Positions 29,101 through 35,126 of a stretch of DNA of 50,623 nt are shown here, one piece after another. Below the pieces are notes generated by a model. It did not search any database and had not been told where the DNA came from. It saw only the letters and a list, made by a program, of their open reading frames with translations. The DNA comes from Selenomonadales bacterium (lineage in GTDB: Bacteria > Bacillota > Negativicutes > Sporomusales > UBA7701): assembly GCA_029976065.1 (NCBI GenBank), contig JARKNV010000011.1:1-50623 (forward strand), in the 5' to 3' direction. Positions within the stretch are counted from its first letter, which is position 1, and every line of letters begins with the position of its first letter. A program made the translations under genes and the position numbers.

Positions 29101-32100
29101 ATTCGGGCCATACCGTCGGCTCGCTGACGGGGGTAACCTACGGCGAGACCTACAATCTGGATGACGGCACCTACCTGACCAAAGGGTACCGGCCGCATGC
29201 CGGCGAGAGCGGCTACACCATCGACGCCGCTAATTACCACTCCGCCATCACCCAGACGATCAAAAACGGCCAGGAGCAATATACGAAGCTGGACGAATGG
29301 ACGACCCGCCACTGGTACACGCTGTGGGTCCACGCCACCTATCACCTGAAATACAAAATCGTGCGGCCGCTGAAGGATATCACCACCAATACGGTGACCG
29401 CCAGCAACCCGATCGGCATCGAGTTCTTCGGCAACAACAGCGGCGCCGTGAACGTGGCCGGCAACAGCGGCAACGTGCTGCTGAACGGGGCGATCAACAA
29501 CAAGGACGGCAGCACCGTGCTCACTTCGTCGAAGGATATCAAGCAGCTCAGCGACAGCGCCCTGATCACGACGAAAACTCTCGATCTCGTCGCCAACAAC
29601 GTGGGCACGGCTGACGCCCCTGTGCGGGCGGTTGTCGGCGGCACGTTCAACGCTGCGGCGCAAACCGGCAACGTCAACTTTACCCAGGTGCTCGGCAACC
29701 TCGCGCTGGGAACGGTCAAGGCGGAAACGGGCACGCTGGCCATCACCGCGGACGGCAGCATCGCCAATGCCGCCAACTACCAATGGTACAACCCCGGAAC
29801 CGGAGCGTTCGAAACCAAGGCGACTTCGGAGGTGCGCGGCCTGCGGATCGAGCTGACCAGCGCCAACGGGGCGATCGGCGGCCTGACGGCGCCGCTGACC
29901 GTCTTCACCGGGGCGACAACCTCGACTAGCGACGCCGACAGGATCAAGTACGGTCTGAAAGCGTCGGCTCTCGGCGATATCGGCATCACGAACCAGGCCT
30001 GGTCGGCCGGCGGCAACGCGGGCGGCGACCTGCTGGTGGACACGGTGGTGTCGAAGGCCGGCGACGTGAAGCTGACCGCCCCCGGCATGATCGTGGACAA
30101 CAATATCGACGAGCATATCGATACCCGCTCGTGGGCGCAGCTGACCGGCTACTGGGATTCGCTGCAGCTCAGAGAGGGAACGGCCGCCAACGATGCCAAG
30201 CGGGAGCAGACGATAACCAGCTACAACAACGGCAAGACGGCCGATTACCGCAGCTACTGGCAGATGCAGTCCCGCATGTCGGACGGGCAGTACAAGTGCA
30301 GCGACGGCGAACGGGCCGCGCTGATTGCCCAGGGCAAGGACGTAGCCGCGTTCGAGGCCGAGCAGACGGCCAAATACAACAAGCTGGCCGGCGAGGGCGT
30401 GGGTGCGTGGAACGGCGGCGTTTATTCGGCGTCCTTCGTCTACAGCGCTTCCGATACGGAAAAAGCGCAGCTGCTGAGCGGCGCCGGCTGGACGGAGAAG
30501 GAACTTGCCGTTTCGGTGCTGCCGACCGGGCTCAAGCAGCTGACCGACACCAATACGGTGGTGAAGGACCCGAACGTCAAAGGCCGCAACGTCACCTTGG
30601 CGGCCGGCGCCGGCATCGGCTCCGACCTGGCGCTGGCGGGCATCGACGTGAGCAACCCGGCGGCGCTCACGCCGCAGCAGAAGGTGGCGTTGGCCGCCGC
30701 CGAACGCGAGGACCTGACGGTTGTGGGCAATATCGCCTATGTGACCCAGCGCCGGCCGGTGTACGTGGAGACCGCCGACGGCCTGCTCGCGGCCACCGCG
30801 GGCACGAACGCCTACCTCGCTGCGGATAAATCGCTGGCGATCGACAAGGTAACGGCCGGCGGCAACGTGCGGGTCAAGGTCAACGGCAGCATTACCGGCG
30901 GCGCGACGGCGGCGATCACCGGCCAGAACCTGATCCTGGAAGCGGCCGCCGGCAACATCGGCTCAAGCGCGCTCAGCTTCGAGCCAGGCAATACCGGCAC
31001 CCTGACCGCGCGGGCGTCGGGGGACATCTACATCACAAAGACCGGCGACATCAGCGTCGATTCGGTGTACACCCCGGGCGACATCTATCTGGTCGCCGGC
31101 GGGGACATCCTGTCGGCCTACGCCGACCCGCTGGACGTTATGGGCAAGAATATCACCCTTACTGCCGGCGGGCAGACCGGCACAAGCGCGAAAGCCTTCG
31201 GGGTCAGCCTGACGGGCGGATTGCTGAGCGTCGCGACCCAGGGCGACAGCTACCTGTACAACGTCAGCGGCGACCTGAGCGTGAAAGAGGTGCGCGCGGC
31301 GGCCGGCAGCGTCCGCCTCGGTTCTCAGGGGTCGCTGCTGAACGGCAACAGCGACGAGACCGCCGTTGCCGTGACCGGCGACAATGTGGAGCTGACGGCG
31401 GCGACGGGCACCATCGGCAAGAGCGATAAGCGGCTGACGGCCAGCGTCGCCGGACGCCTCACGGCGAGCGCCAAGGGCGATATCAACGCCAAAATCGCCG
31501 GCGATCTGCATGCCGACAGCCTGACGAGCACGGACGGTGCCATCAGCCTGACGACGCCGGCCGGGGCCATCGACCTCACGACCGCCACTGCGGCGGCCGG
31601 CATCACCCTGGCCGCTTCGGAAGACATTACGGCCGGCACGCTGACGAGCACGGGCGGCTCAATCGGCCTGACAACGCTGGGCGGGACCATCAGCCTCACC
31701 ACCGCCACCGCGGCCAACGGCGAGCTGAAGCTGGACGCCGCCGGCGATATAGCGCTGGGCAGCGTCCGGTCGGCGACGCAGGATTTCCTGGTCCGCAACC
31801 CCGGCGGCAGGCTGAGCGCCGGCACGCTGACAGTCGGCACAAGCGGGACGTACCGCGCCGATTACATTTCGCTGCCGAACGTCGTCCACGACGGCGTGGC
31901 GCCTCTCAGCGTCCAGGCCTTCGGCGGCAGCAAGAGCATGGCCGACAACGTCGATTTCTCGGCTACCACGGCGGCCGGCGTCACCTTCAACCAGCTCACG
32001 GCCAACCTTTCCACCATCCATGTCGGCCACCAGAACCTGAAGCTATACAACGTGACCGTAGGAGCGCGGGCGAATATCAGCAACAGCAATACCACCGTGG

Positions 32101-32471
32101 TCGCCGCTCTCGACACCCGCACCCTGCTGCCGGTCGATGTTCAGCTCTATCCGGACAAAACCTTCTGGCTGACCTTCGACGCACCGGATATCGTGCGGAC
32201 AAACGCGAAGGTAATCAAACACAGCAGCGATTTCGACGTCAACGACAACGACGAAGGCAGCGACATGGTCGACCTGGCGGCAGACCTGGCGGCAATGACC
32301 GGGCAGCCGCCGAAGCTGGGCCTGACGCCGGTTCCGCCCGTTATCGGCACCGCGCCGCCGCCTGGCGAGCCGCTCGTCAGCACCCAGGGGCTCAATCCGC
32401 CGGGACAAGACGCGATGACCATCAACAGCACGGTTTCGCCCGACGGGCAGGAGGAACAGTATATCGAGTGA
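17130..32471 (+). CDS. giant two-partner secretion exoprotein (TpsA, filamentous adhesin)
   Basis: This 5,113-residue protein has a long basic signal peptide (cleavage near residue 60, SAGLVWA then SPP). A TPS secretion domain of the filamentous haemagglutinin type covers about residues 60-300, with its NPYG motif (FLNPYGVVVGSGASINVGSL) near residue 150. Beta-helix repeats follow. From about 1150 to 2450 NTTEAYI-type motifs recur, resembling the LktA family of filamentous adhesins. A more helical stretch at about 3285-3490 (MTDRLNELYKLRAQYLGDA) may form coiled coils. Tyr/Trp-rich segments lie at about 3960-4080 and 4335-4440, then more beta repeats to a Pro-rich acidic tail. No LPxTG, SLH or membrane anchor is visible. 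It is expected to be exported by the TpsB encoded next. ATG 17130 has AAGGATG upstream. Confidence 0.93.
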   Translation: MQRKWRRAWKRGKPSFMIYRKPPKTVQHRGRKAVPAAFRRLVPPAVAASLLLSAGLVWASPPIVTDGKTQTTVATAGNVTDITTATVRGANAFNSFSVFNVPTGQIVNLQLPNGTHNLLNLVHNETSYINGIMNSFKNGQIGGNVYFLNPYGVVVGSGASINVGSLAVITPPKSFMDGFFTSPGNPSAAATQAVLDGNVPVSASGFITVKGKVNVQKDVRLAAGTVANAGEITTGAVFVAKQVDFGDVVNVNGYQSGARIAAENGNIEIVAVGNVENSGVIAADGANGLKAGNVTIKAGGDVTLAEGSVVSARGRGENSAGGTVYIYGQNNATLTKGAITASGGETSGDGGFVEFSAKNKVTIAGGSLVAGATSGKAGTVYIDPTDIDWKAAASDVFKADGTSYTLSGDTITLEDVVISTRKVAAADANRTSIDTAASTGDSGSITLTAPVITLKSGTKLLAHAVNDGGTTYSGGDITLTATKESKVGAKTETKIDIDGAVLKGKNITAAATATSDYNWLGLDASLPTKTAIEALSGTVFAVTGLDVGVATAEGKAEVLVRNNAVIDASGDVSLTADTTAGATTLAAGIGSFSANKYFNVGFVYGKTTATATVDVQSGTIGAANLKVAAANNADLNINVIGFSTKDKANVAVAVGAANVESTAQLGKDATINATKSVTVTALNNNSFSTNATAMALDQGQVGATAAVFEGTTKATATNNANLTTAGLQKVTVNALDETTKNRTAASSSTGTSTIAQYLITPELHGLDKLGDAVLAKMSYGSQQLDAAAGGGKPKLAAAVSYTDFSATAKAAVGDNATINASGDIVVAAKVSDALIQTHASSSVDGLAKNPDAPASNMSLSAAIAVGKYSHDSSAVIGRKADITGANIGVRSDVALPYQQTYTQFESLSDVIGHLNSNLGLANGFLTGYANATSDTQANPDGSGGLGLNGAVSYMDFTSKSKALVDKEASLKTTGTASGAWKSLTSAGTAPTLYNIDWAAPVDITSKIDVQGVFAAGNVSLTFSGAGGEGAKAVGGSYGQVNYASTNYAYVAEGASIGPAAGTTAQNVNVSADTSTRVFMLAPTAGRGTTIGVNALFSVANINDKTLASIDDEARIGSGAVTVKAQGTIDAMTIAGALNTDHGAGVGATVAMNSVTTDTESYIGDNDQLNGDGSTLALTTGKVAAGAADINARTDGRVEAIGFAATVSSANGPSEGTGKLAKAQGSIGDFFLGKGVPADQQPKFGLAVSGSSAINETNLTTKAYISSAATVPAAVALDPARGTTALNIGAVNSTDITAATGTAAIVRSGKNAKWSAAIAGSVSLNNIDNTTEAYIQNATVTDAKDVSVTALTGGEQLAVAIGAEVNASADQEKAGSAAGSVSVSLAKNKTSARIEDSHVSGNVASMGTLAVASYDKLKIGTGGGSLVAGGAGGFGAAVSYAEIANTTEALVRNSVLAKVATPPTASYNNIFIKAETAAKIASGAGMAGITTAKDNLGTIGGAFVFNDIGNTVQAKVTGSSTVKASGTVDILAKDTTGEAAFDSIINSKGTSQATALIDYSDSKGEIGLGTPAGSSIFGVAGLVQYGKNNIGVSVVDNKIHNTYTAAIADSDAAAGTVSVRSQASTLIQGYAVGVGVAGKGGSLAGAGSVTVNETNNTTEAYIDNTAAGQTVTAATLDVKAEDSSGIDSFSGQVTVAANNASIGAATADSQINNTTKASITGADFDVSSAATVAAANTSRLRTLAVSGGGAKEFAFNGSVATSNISNTTEAKIDRAKAGNTLGAVTVQAEDNPTIEALSGSAAFSGKAAVGAAVAINRISDTTKAHVSGTATGGKYDIKDLLVKSVSQPTVKNLAVGVGGGFEVGVAGSVVVNLITSTNSAYIDNGARITARNNAAVIARTDEAISNSSGSLGIGLGTAGIGLTVTVNEIGGTTEAYIAGSDTQVAALASDSTQSVTIAAGGLTSPINLDNGVDIEHYGRTDLKSKLATETVHGVAVNAAASHSIENIAANVAGGYYAGVGATVSVNHIGGKTQSYIDGAKINADTDATANPSLQALSVKAADHAYSNGFVGTVAAGAAGFGVATDVNTFERTTTAKVVNSGEVRAKGPTTIAATSSQGASSLAVGGAGGAAAVAGTGSVAKFKSTTEAYMENSTAYGGDLGISASHGSNFTVKAGGVTVGGVAFAGTFAVATDESTTTASLKASTVNNSGAIDVGADNAATIANWGASGAGGGVGIAGSAVVSLAHSTTKATVEKSTIGSAASRAASLSVHAIDKTTVTNRAGVVSAGVGGALGASASVVKTDNTVAALVDSSSVYLTGAATVDAQGERNIDNKAVTAGVGASVGIGGTVVVTVVGQNVSGDAAGELDKGDSGTLSEVNKVANGDHLASALAGRGLTANEIANLNDKTKTDVKTALRTADLTGKTSAQVDTTTAASTIDAGGNIKISASEKDKAVSLAGSIGAGAVGVGGAVAVQNITNNIEARTLGSVSLSSAGDNIDIAAAAARLNASDVASFVQAYQGSAGVVSLGAAVADAKLTNNVTASAGRGATLTAGGAGKQITITAADSMDVDAEAQGYTAGAAAIGVVVATADKEGASQALAGDSAASGNAMTVNGALSLSAARSGKVYAFTRAGAGGVYSGSGSGATATDNGASKAKLGNNVTVNAAAQAVRVAATAKPQVEAKAAGYQGSLLGSAGGAVALANATTTVEATLGSGAAVTAGSLTLNAAADLDNSNPTAKSYAEVVGIGGLLGVNATVSEANSTSTVTTAVGTGSVLTVSGNTGLTATNNTSQQAEVSGIVGGLAAAGANIARATADSTTDAYLGESVRLNMDAAGNPLAGGIVSISAQGTDSNEAKAKAGSGGVIAGAAAVAYTNAKNNMDAYIGDSAKVGASNISINATHAANFNGTVDSRDASVLGASGAVADHTVTSTVNANIGKTAVVSATGDILLHAGNTTAKQWLNGATNADDAEWNVSAAGGGVLHGEAIKSTANATNTSNVGIGDGARITAGTANTDAPGSFAANADSDMTLHDKSRINTGGAIAAAVIDSTVSATSTNAVSIGANASIVNPYGDIKAGSKSSADLDNRAAVDVYGVAGLPAGKAHSNYTGSNTLTVAAGAKLETYHRDIRLGAGQDTTGAAGVIKANGTVNLWNHTPALILKSPDAQANVQNDATATLAGTASSARDIYIAADRGDITTSYSGVGKNLATEVLHLIGVSVEVHGGSRSQGGTAGVVIDGTAETGTKRKQHLTIGGNYVDDASGTSKVWVADLSDKTDDVTYTHTNESISQGMTDRLNELYKLRAQYLGDATATGAYDAEILFLQNKMVSMGLANWNGDVFVPGSGQGTGQLSPYAAAVAARDSLQVGKTRLDTIKPVDDLIVKRDADQAALTTRNGELTAAKNALPAGKPVPTDAADAKAKGDAESDPTVKAQYYAIETAYQNVTTAETNLAGDKAAIAGKGYDANIAEATYLDPYGLADSKDLNDSLAAVESRLSFYSDAYLATLSHDPPAGPTADFITVKPVTALLGNINIKADNLTGKGTLNAPGDAEITITNNSPNFLKIGDLEVRNGGSILFNGAAVKTKADINALNASKSGADFAAVHTKHDTALPAITITSNYKPDDYKVELHDEAHQGTGVWVDLAPAPDITLTGNVSNIYGPVTVRSEHGSIYANGTITAGTVDVLAKNGDFVQSYVNGFDHIGGDPSTIYGGTTTPKGITANGNVFISARYLNINGLIQSGIADWTLTLAATPTFTATPAQLGLDGITHDVTNAYGTATYNDKAKLFEISLAYAEAYQASGDGQSKNPGGMYNVKLTGTDNLGAAYDTAKKQYVIDGTEVHGGHVQLYGQILNTAKDGAATGKVRALDGYGTINITNNTGRDIVITKLDTGNGTAGVIDITDVQDTDGHKIRTVYTSDRGEVTKVTTGRWNGATFDDSYTATEHSSPTTSGGRVTTTYNPQAGLYYTWTTGQDKSQTESYYYESSSVFGFKYSGHTVGSLTGVTYGETYNLDDGTYLTKGYRPHAGESGYTIDAANYHSAITQTIKNGQEQYTKLDEWTTRHWYTLWVHATYHLKYKIVRPLKDITTNTVTASNPIGIEFFGNNSGAVNVAGNSGNVLLNGAINNKDGSTVLTSSKDIKQLSDSALITTKTLDLVANNVGTADAPVRAVVGGTFNAAAQTGNVNFTQVLGNLALGTVKAETGTLAITADGSIANAANYQWYNPGTGAFETKATSEVRGLRIELTSANGAIGGLTAPLTVFTGATTSTSDADRIKYGLKASALGDIGITNQAWSAGGNAGGDLLVDTVVSKAGDVKLTAPGMIVDNNIDEHIDTRSWAQLTGYWDSLQLREGTAANDAKREQTITSYNNGKTADYRSYWQMQSRMSDGQYKCSDGERAALIAQGKDVAAFEAEQTAKYNKLAGEGVGAWNGGVYSASFVYSASDTEKAQLLSGAGWTEKELAVSVLPTGLKQLTDTNTVVKDPNVKGRNVTLAAGAGIGSDLALAGIDVSNPAALTPQQKVALAAAEREDLTVVGNIAYVTQRRPVYVETADGLLAATAGTNAYLAADKSLAIDKVTAGGNVRVKVNGSITGGATAAITGQNLILEAAAGNIGSSALSFEPGNTGTLTARASGDIYITKTGDISVDSVYTPGDIYLVAGGDILSAYADPLDVMGKNITLTAGGQTGTSAKAFGVSLTGGLLSVATQGDSYLYNVSGDLSVKEVRAAAGSVRLGSQGSLLNGNSDETAVAVTGDNVELTAATGTIGKSDKRLTASVAGRLTASAKGDINAKIAGDLHADSLTSTDGAISLTTPAGAIDLTTATAAAGITLAASEDITAGTLTSTGGSIGLTTLGGTISLTTATAANGELKLDAAGDIALGSVRSATQDFLVRNPGGRLSAGTLTVGTSGTYRADYISLPNVVHDGVAPLSVQAFGGSKSMADNVDFSATTAAGVTFNQLTANLSTIHVGHQNLKLYNVTVGARANISNSNTTVVAALDTRTLLPVDVQLYPDKTFWLTFDAPDIVRTNAKVIKHSSDFDVNDNDEGSDMVDLAADLAAMTGQPPKLGLTPVPPVIGTAPPPGEPLVSTQGLNPPGQDAMTINSTVSPDGQEEQYIE
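20580..24060 (+). repeat. coding repeats of about 165 bp (55 residues) with TTEAYI motif
   Basis: Motifs such as NNTTEAYIDN, NTTEALVRN, DTTKAHVSG, GTTEAYIAG and STTEAYMEN recur near 20,590, 20,890, 21,110, 21,455, 21,655, 22,095, 22,260, 22,420, 22,580, 22,745, 22,915, 23,210, 23,390, 23,560, 23,705 and 23,870. In the best-kept part the period is about 165 bases. The copies are diverged in DNA, so this is an old repeat typical of beta-helix rungs. Confidence 0.75.
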
Positions 32472-32505
32472 CGCGGACTGCAAAATATAGTTGGTGAGGT
32501 AATCC

Positions 32506-34140
32506 ATGCGCAAGAAGATCGCAACCGTATTGTCCGTCCTGCTGCTGCAGACCGGCGTGGGATACGTGGCGGCCGCCGGTCCCGTCGACGAGGGCGCCGT
32601 GCTGAAACGGTCGGTGGAAAACGCCGAGTATTACCGGCTGGAAAGGGAGAGCCGGGAAAAGAATGCGAAAGGCGAAAATGTCCGCGACAAGACCGGCCAA
32701 CCGCCGCCGGCGACCGGCCAAGCCCCGGCCGCGAGAATCTTCGTCAAGCGGCTTGCCGTCGATCCGTCCGCCATCCTCACGGCCGACGAGGTCCGGGAGA
32801 TAGCGGCCAAATACGAGAACAGAGAGGTGGGCATCGGCGACCTGTACGCCGCCGTCGCCGAGCTGAACGCGCTATACGCCAGGAAGAAATACATCACGGC
32901 CAGGGCGGTACTGCCGCCGCAAAAGGTGGAGAACGGCACGGTGAGGATCCAACTGGTGGAAAGCAAGCTCGGGGCGGTCGTGATCGAGGGCAACCGCCAC
33001 ACCAGGACGGACTACATCGCCGACCGGGTGCCGCTCGCGGCCGGCGAACTGATCAGGCTCGACAAGCTCGACGAGGACATCGGCTATTTCAACCGGACAA
33101 ATGACATTGCGCTGCGGGCGGAGCTGCGGCCGGGCAAAACGGCGGGGACGACCGACATATACCTGAAGGTCGAGGAACCGGCCAACTTCACGGCCACGGT
33201 GTTTGCCGACAACAGCGGCCGGCAGGAAACCGGACTGTACCGGTACGGGCTGATGATGGAGTGCAAAAGCCTGCTCGGCTACCGCGACTCCCTGGTGCTT
33301 GCCCCGCTGTGGGCGCAGGGGACGATGGGCTGGTCGGCGGCGTACACCTTGCCGATAAACAAGCGGGGCACAAAGCTGGGGCTGGGGTACGACAAAAACC
33401 AGACGAGCATTATTGCCGGGCCGTTTGAAAGCCTGGATATCAAAAGCCGCCTTTCCGACAGCCGCATAACCCTCAGCCATCCGACGATCGTCAAGCCGCG
33501 GTTTAAAATGGACATATTCGCCGAGTACCACGACAAGCAGTCGGGGAGCGATTTTTCGGGGGCCACCCTGGTAAGCGATACGGTCAAGACGGCAGTACTC
33601 GGCGTGACCTTCCAGACGATCGACGACAGCGGCTTCTGGTACAGCCGCTTCGACCTCACCCGCGGTATCGTGAACGACACCAGGCTGTTCATCAAGCACA
33701 ACGCCTCGCTGGTGCGCCAGGAAAAGCTGCCGGGCGACAAGTATCTTATTTATCGCCTGGCCGGCCAGGTGGTGAGCCGGAGCCATTCCCTGCCTTCGTC
33801 GGAGCAGTTCGCGGTGGGCGGCATGTCGACGGTGCGGGGGTTCACCGAAGGGGTGACCAACGGCGACCAGGGCTACTTGGCCAGCATTGAGCTGAATTTC
33901 CCGGTGGAGTTTTCCGATAAAGTGCGGGGGATCGTCTTCTTCGACCACGGCGCGGCCTTCCCTTACCGCGGGGTGGGTATTCCCAGCCCGATGGAGGATT
34001 ACCTGACAAGCGCGGGCGTGGGCGCCACGGTCAACTTTTCCAAGAATACCGGCGGCAAATTCATCATCGGTTTGCCGATCAACCCGCCTCCGGGACAAAA
34101 GCACGTCAGAATCCACGCTTTCCTGCAGTCCACGCTGTAA
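32506..34140 (+). CDS. TpsB outer-membrane transporter (ShlB/FhaC/HecB family)
   Basis: This 544-residue protein has a signal peptide (residues 1-24), a charged linker, then POTRA domains at about 80-225 (IFVKRLAVDPSAILTADEV; VRIQLVESKLGAVVIEGNRHT). A C-terminal 16-strand beta-barrel follows. The conserved lid-loop motif appears as STVRGF within FAVGGMSTVRGFTEG (about residue 446). The chain ends in HAFLQSTL, acceptable as a last barrel strand. It should recognise the TPS domain of the upstream giant protein and move it across the outer membrane. It starts 34 bases after the tpsA stop with a GGTGAGG Shine-Dalgarno. Its presence shows the cell has an outer membrane. Confidence 0.93.
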   Translation: MRKKIATVLSVLLLQTGVGYVAAAGPVDEGAVLKRSVENAEYYRLERESREKNAKGENVRDKTGQPPPATGQAPAARIFVKRLAVDPSAILTADEVREIAAKYENREVGIGDLYAAVAELNALYARKKYITARAVLPPQKVENGTVRIQLVESKLGAVVIEGNRHTRTDYIADRVPLAAGELIRLDKLDEDIGYFNRTNDIALRAELRPGKTAGTTDIYLKVEEPANFTATVFADNSGRQETGLYRYGLMMECKSLLGYRDSLVLAPLWAQGTMGWSAAYTLPINKRGTKLGLGYDKNQTSIIAGPFESLDIKSRLSDSRITLSHPTIVKPRFKMDIFAEYHDKQSGSDFSGATLVSDTVKTAVLGVTFQTIDDSGFWYSRFDLTRGIVNDTRLFIKHNASLVRQEKLPGDKYLIYRLAGQVVSRSHSLPSSEQFAVGGMSTVRGFTEGVTNGDQGYLASIELNFPVEFSDKVRGIVFFDHGAAFPYRGVGIPSPMEDYLTSAGVGATVNFSKNTGGKFIIGLPINPPPGQKHVRIHAFLQSTL

Positions 34141-34172
34141 TAAGCGGCTTAGCAGAGGAAGGAGGTGAACCG

Positions 34173-34430
34173 ATGAACGGAGAAATCTATGTCGATCAGA
34201 TCAGCAATATTTACGTGAACGGCACGATGGTGCGGATTGATTTCGCGAGCCTGAATCCCGCCCTGAGCGAGCAGGCCGACCAGCCGGTTTTCGAGCACAA
34301 GCTCCGCGTGGTAATGACTCTGGACGCATTCACCAACGGGTTGTCCATGCAGGAGAATATCGTGGCCAAGCTGATCGAGAACGGCGTGCTGATGCGCCGG
34401 GACGAGGCGGGCGGCAAAGACGCGCAATAG
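34173..34430 (+). CDS. 85-residue protein of unknown function in the TPS locus
   Basis: The gene has a very strong Shine-Dalgarno (AAGGAGGTGA) and lies between tpsB and the Skp gene, so it is very probably translated. No signal peptide or membrane segment is visible. The sequence suggests two beta strands (IYVNGTMVRIDFASLNP; LRVVMTLDAF) followed by a helix (MQENIVAKLIENGV). This order is loosely like DUF3467-type small proteins, but the resemblance is weak and unproven. Its place suggests a cytoplasmic helper or regulator of the secretion system. I do not recognise a family with confidence. Confidence 0.8.
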   Translation: MNGEIYVDQISNIYVNGTMVRIDFASLNPALSEQADQPVFEHKLRVVMTLDAFTNGLSMQENIVAKLIENGVLMRRDEAGGKDAQ

Positions 34431-34457
34431 GCCGGAGAGCGGCCGGAGGAGGTCACT

Positions 34458-34895
34458 GTGAGGTTTTTCAAGAGGCACAATGTACTGGTGGCATTGCTGG
34501 CGGCGGCCATATTCCTGGGAGCCGCCGGCACGGTCCAGGCCGCCCCGGCTTCGCCGGTAGGGGTCGTCGATTACATGTATCTGATCAACAACCATCCCGA
34601 TACGTCGAAGGCGAACGAAACGCTGCGCCAGGAGCAGGAGCAGGCGAGGAAGGAATACGCCGAGAAAGCCGCCAGCCTGGGCGACAAGGAGAAACAGGAT
34701 CTTGAGCGGCAGCTTAACCAGCGGGTCGAACAGAAGCGCCAGGAGCTCCTCAAGCCGATCGCCGCGAACATCGACGCGGCGATGAAGGCGGTCATGGACG
34801 CCAGGGGGCTGACGGTGGTTGTTTATAAGAACACGGTCGCCATGGGCGGCCTGGATATCACCGAGGACGTTTTGAAGAGGCTTACCGGCAAGTAG
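34458..34895 (+). CDS. Skp/OmpH-family periplasmic chaperone
   Basis: This 145-residue protein has a signal peptide (residues 1-28, ending TVQA). A short beta segment (VGVVDYMYLINNHPD) precedes a long charged helix at about residues 50-105 (LRQEQEQARKEYAEKA, LERQLNQRVEQKRQELL), and the chain ends with a small beta/alpha cap. This is the OmpH/Skp plan in which three helices form a jellyfish-like cage for unfolded outer-membrane proteins. Placement behind tpsB suggests it escorts the TpsB barrel or the adhesin in the periplasm. GTG start with GGAGG upstream. A strong terminator follows. Confidence 0.85.
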   Translation: MRFFKRHNVLVALLAAAIFLGAAGTVQAAPASPVGVVDYMYLINNHPDTSKANETLRQEQEQARKEYAEKAASLGDKEKQDLERQLNQRVEQKRQELLKPIAANIDAAMKAVMDARGLTVVVYKNTVAMGGLDITEDVLKRLTGK

Positions 34896-34915
34896 CCCGC
34901 CGGACGAAAACACAG

Positions 34916-34951
34916 CCCCGCCGGCCGCGAGAAACGGCCGACGGGGTTTTT
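34916..34951 (+). terminator. rho-independent terminator of the TPS operon
   Basis: CCCCGCCGGCCG pairs with CGGCCGACGGGG (one mismatch), loop of seven bases, then TTTTT at 34947-34951. It marks the end of the tpsA-tpsB-85aa-skp unit. Confidence 0.88.
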
Positions 34952-35126
34952 GGCGTATGCGGGGGTGATTTTCGCAGACGACCCAGGCGCCGCGCGCGTC
35001 CGGCCAGCCTTGTCTTGAGGAGAAGGGGCCGCGGCGGAGAAGGATTTGGCCGGCGGGCATGGAAGGTACTAAGTACGGAAAATGTCGGAACATTTGGTAA
35101 TATGACGAATTATAGGAGGGGTAATT

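Noticed and set aside
24153..30116. 1,987-codon open frame antisense to tpsA
   Set aside because: It is the mirror of a GC-rich, repeat-rich coding strand. Its product is Arg/Val/Gly-rich low-complexity sequence without domain motifs or a ribosome site.
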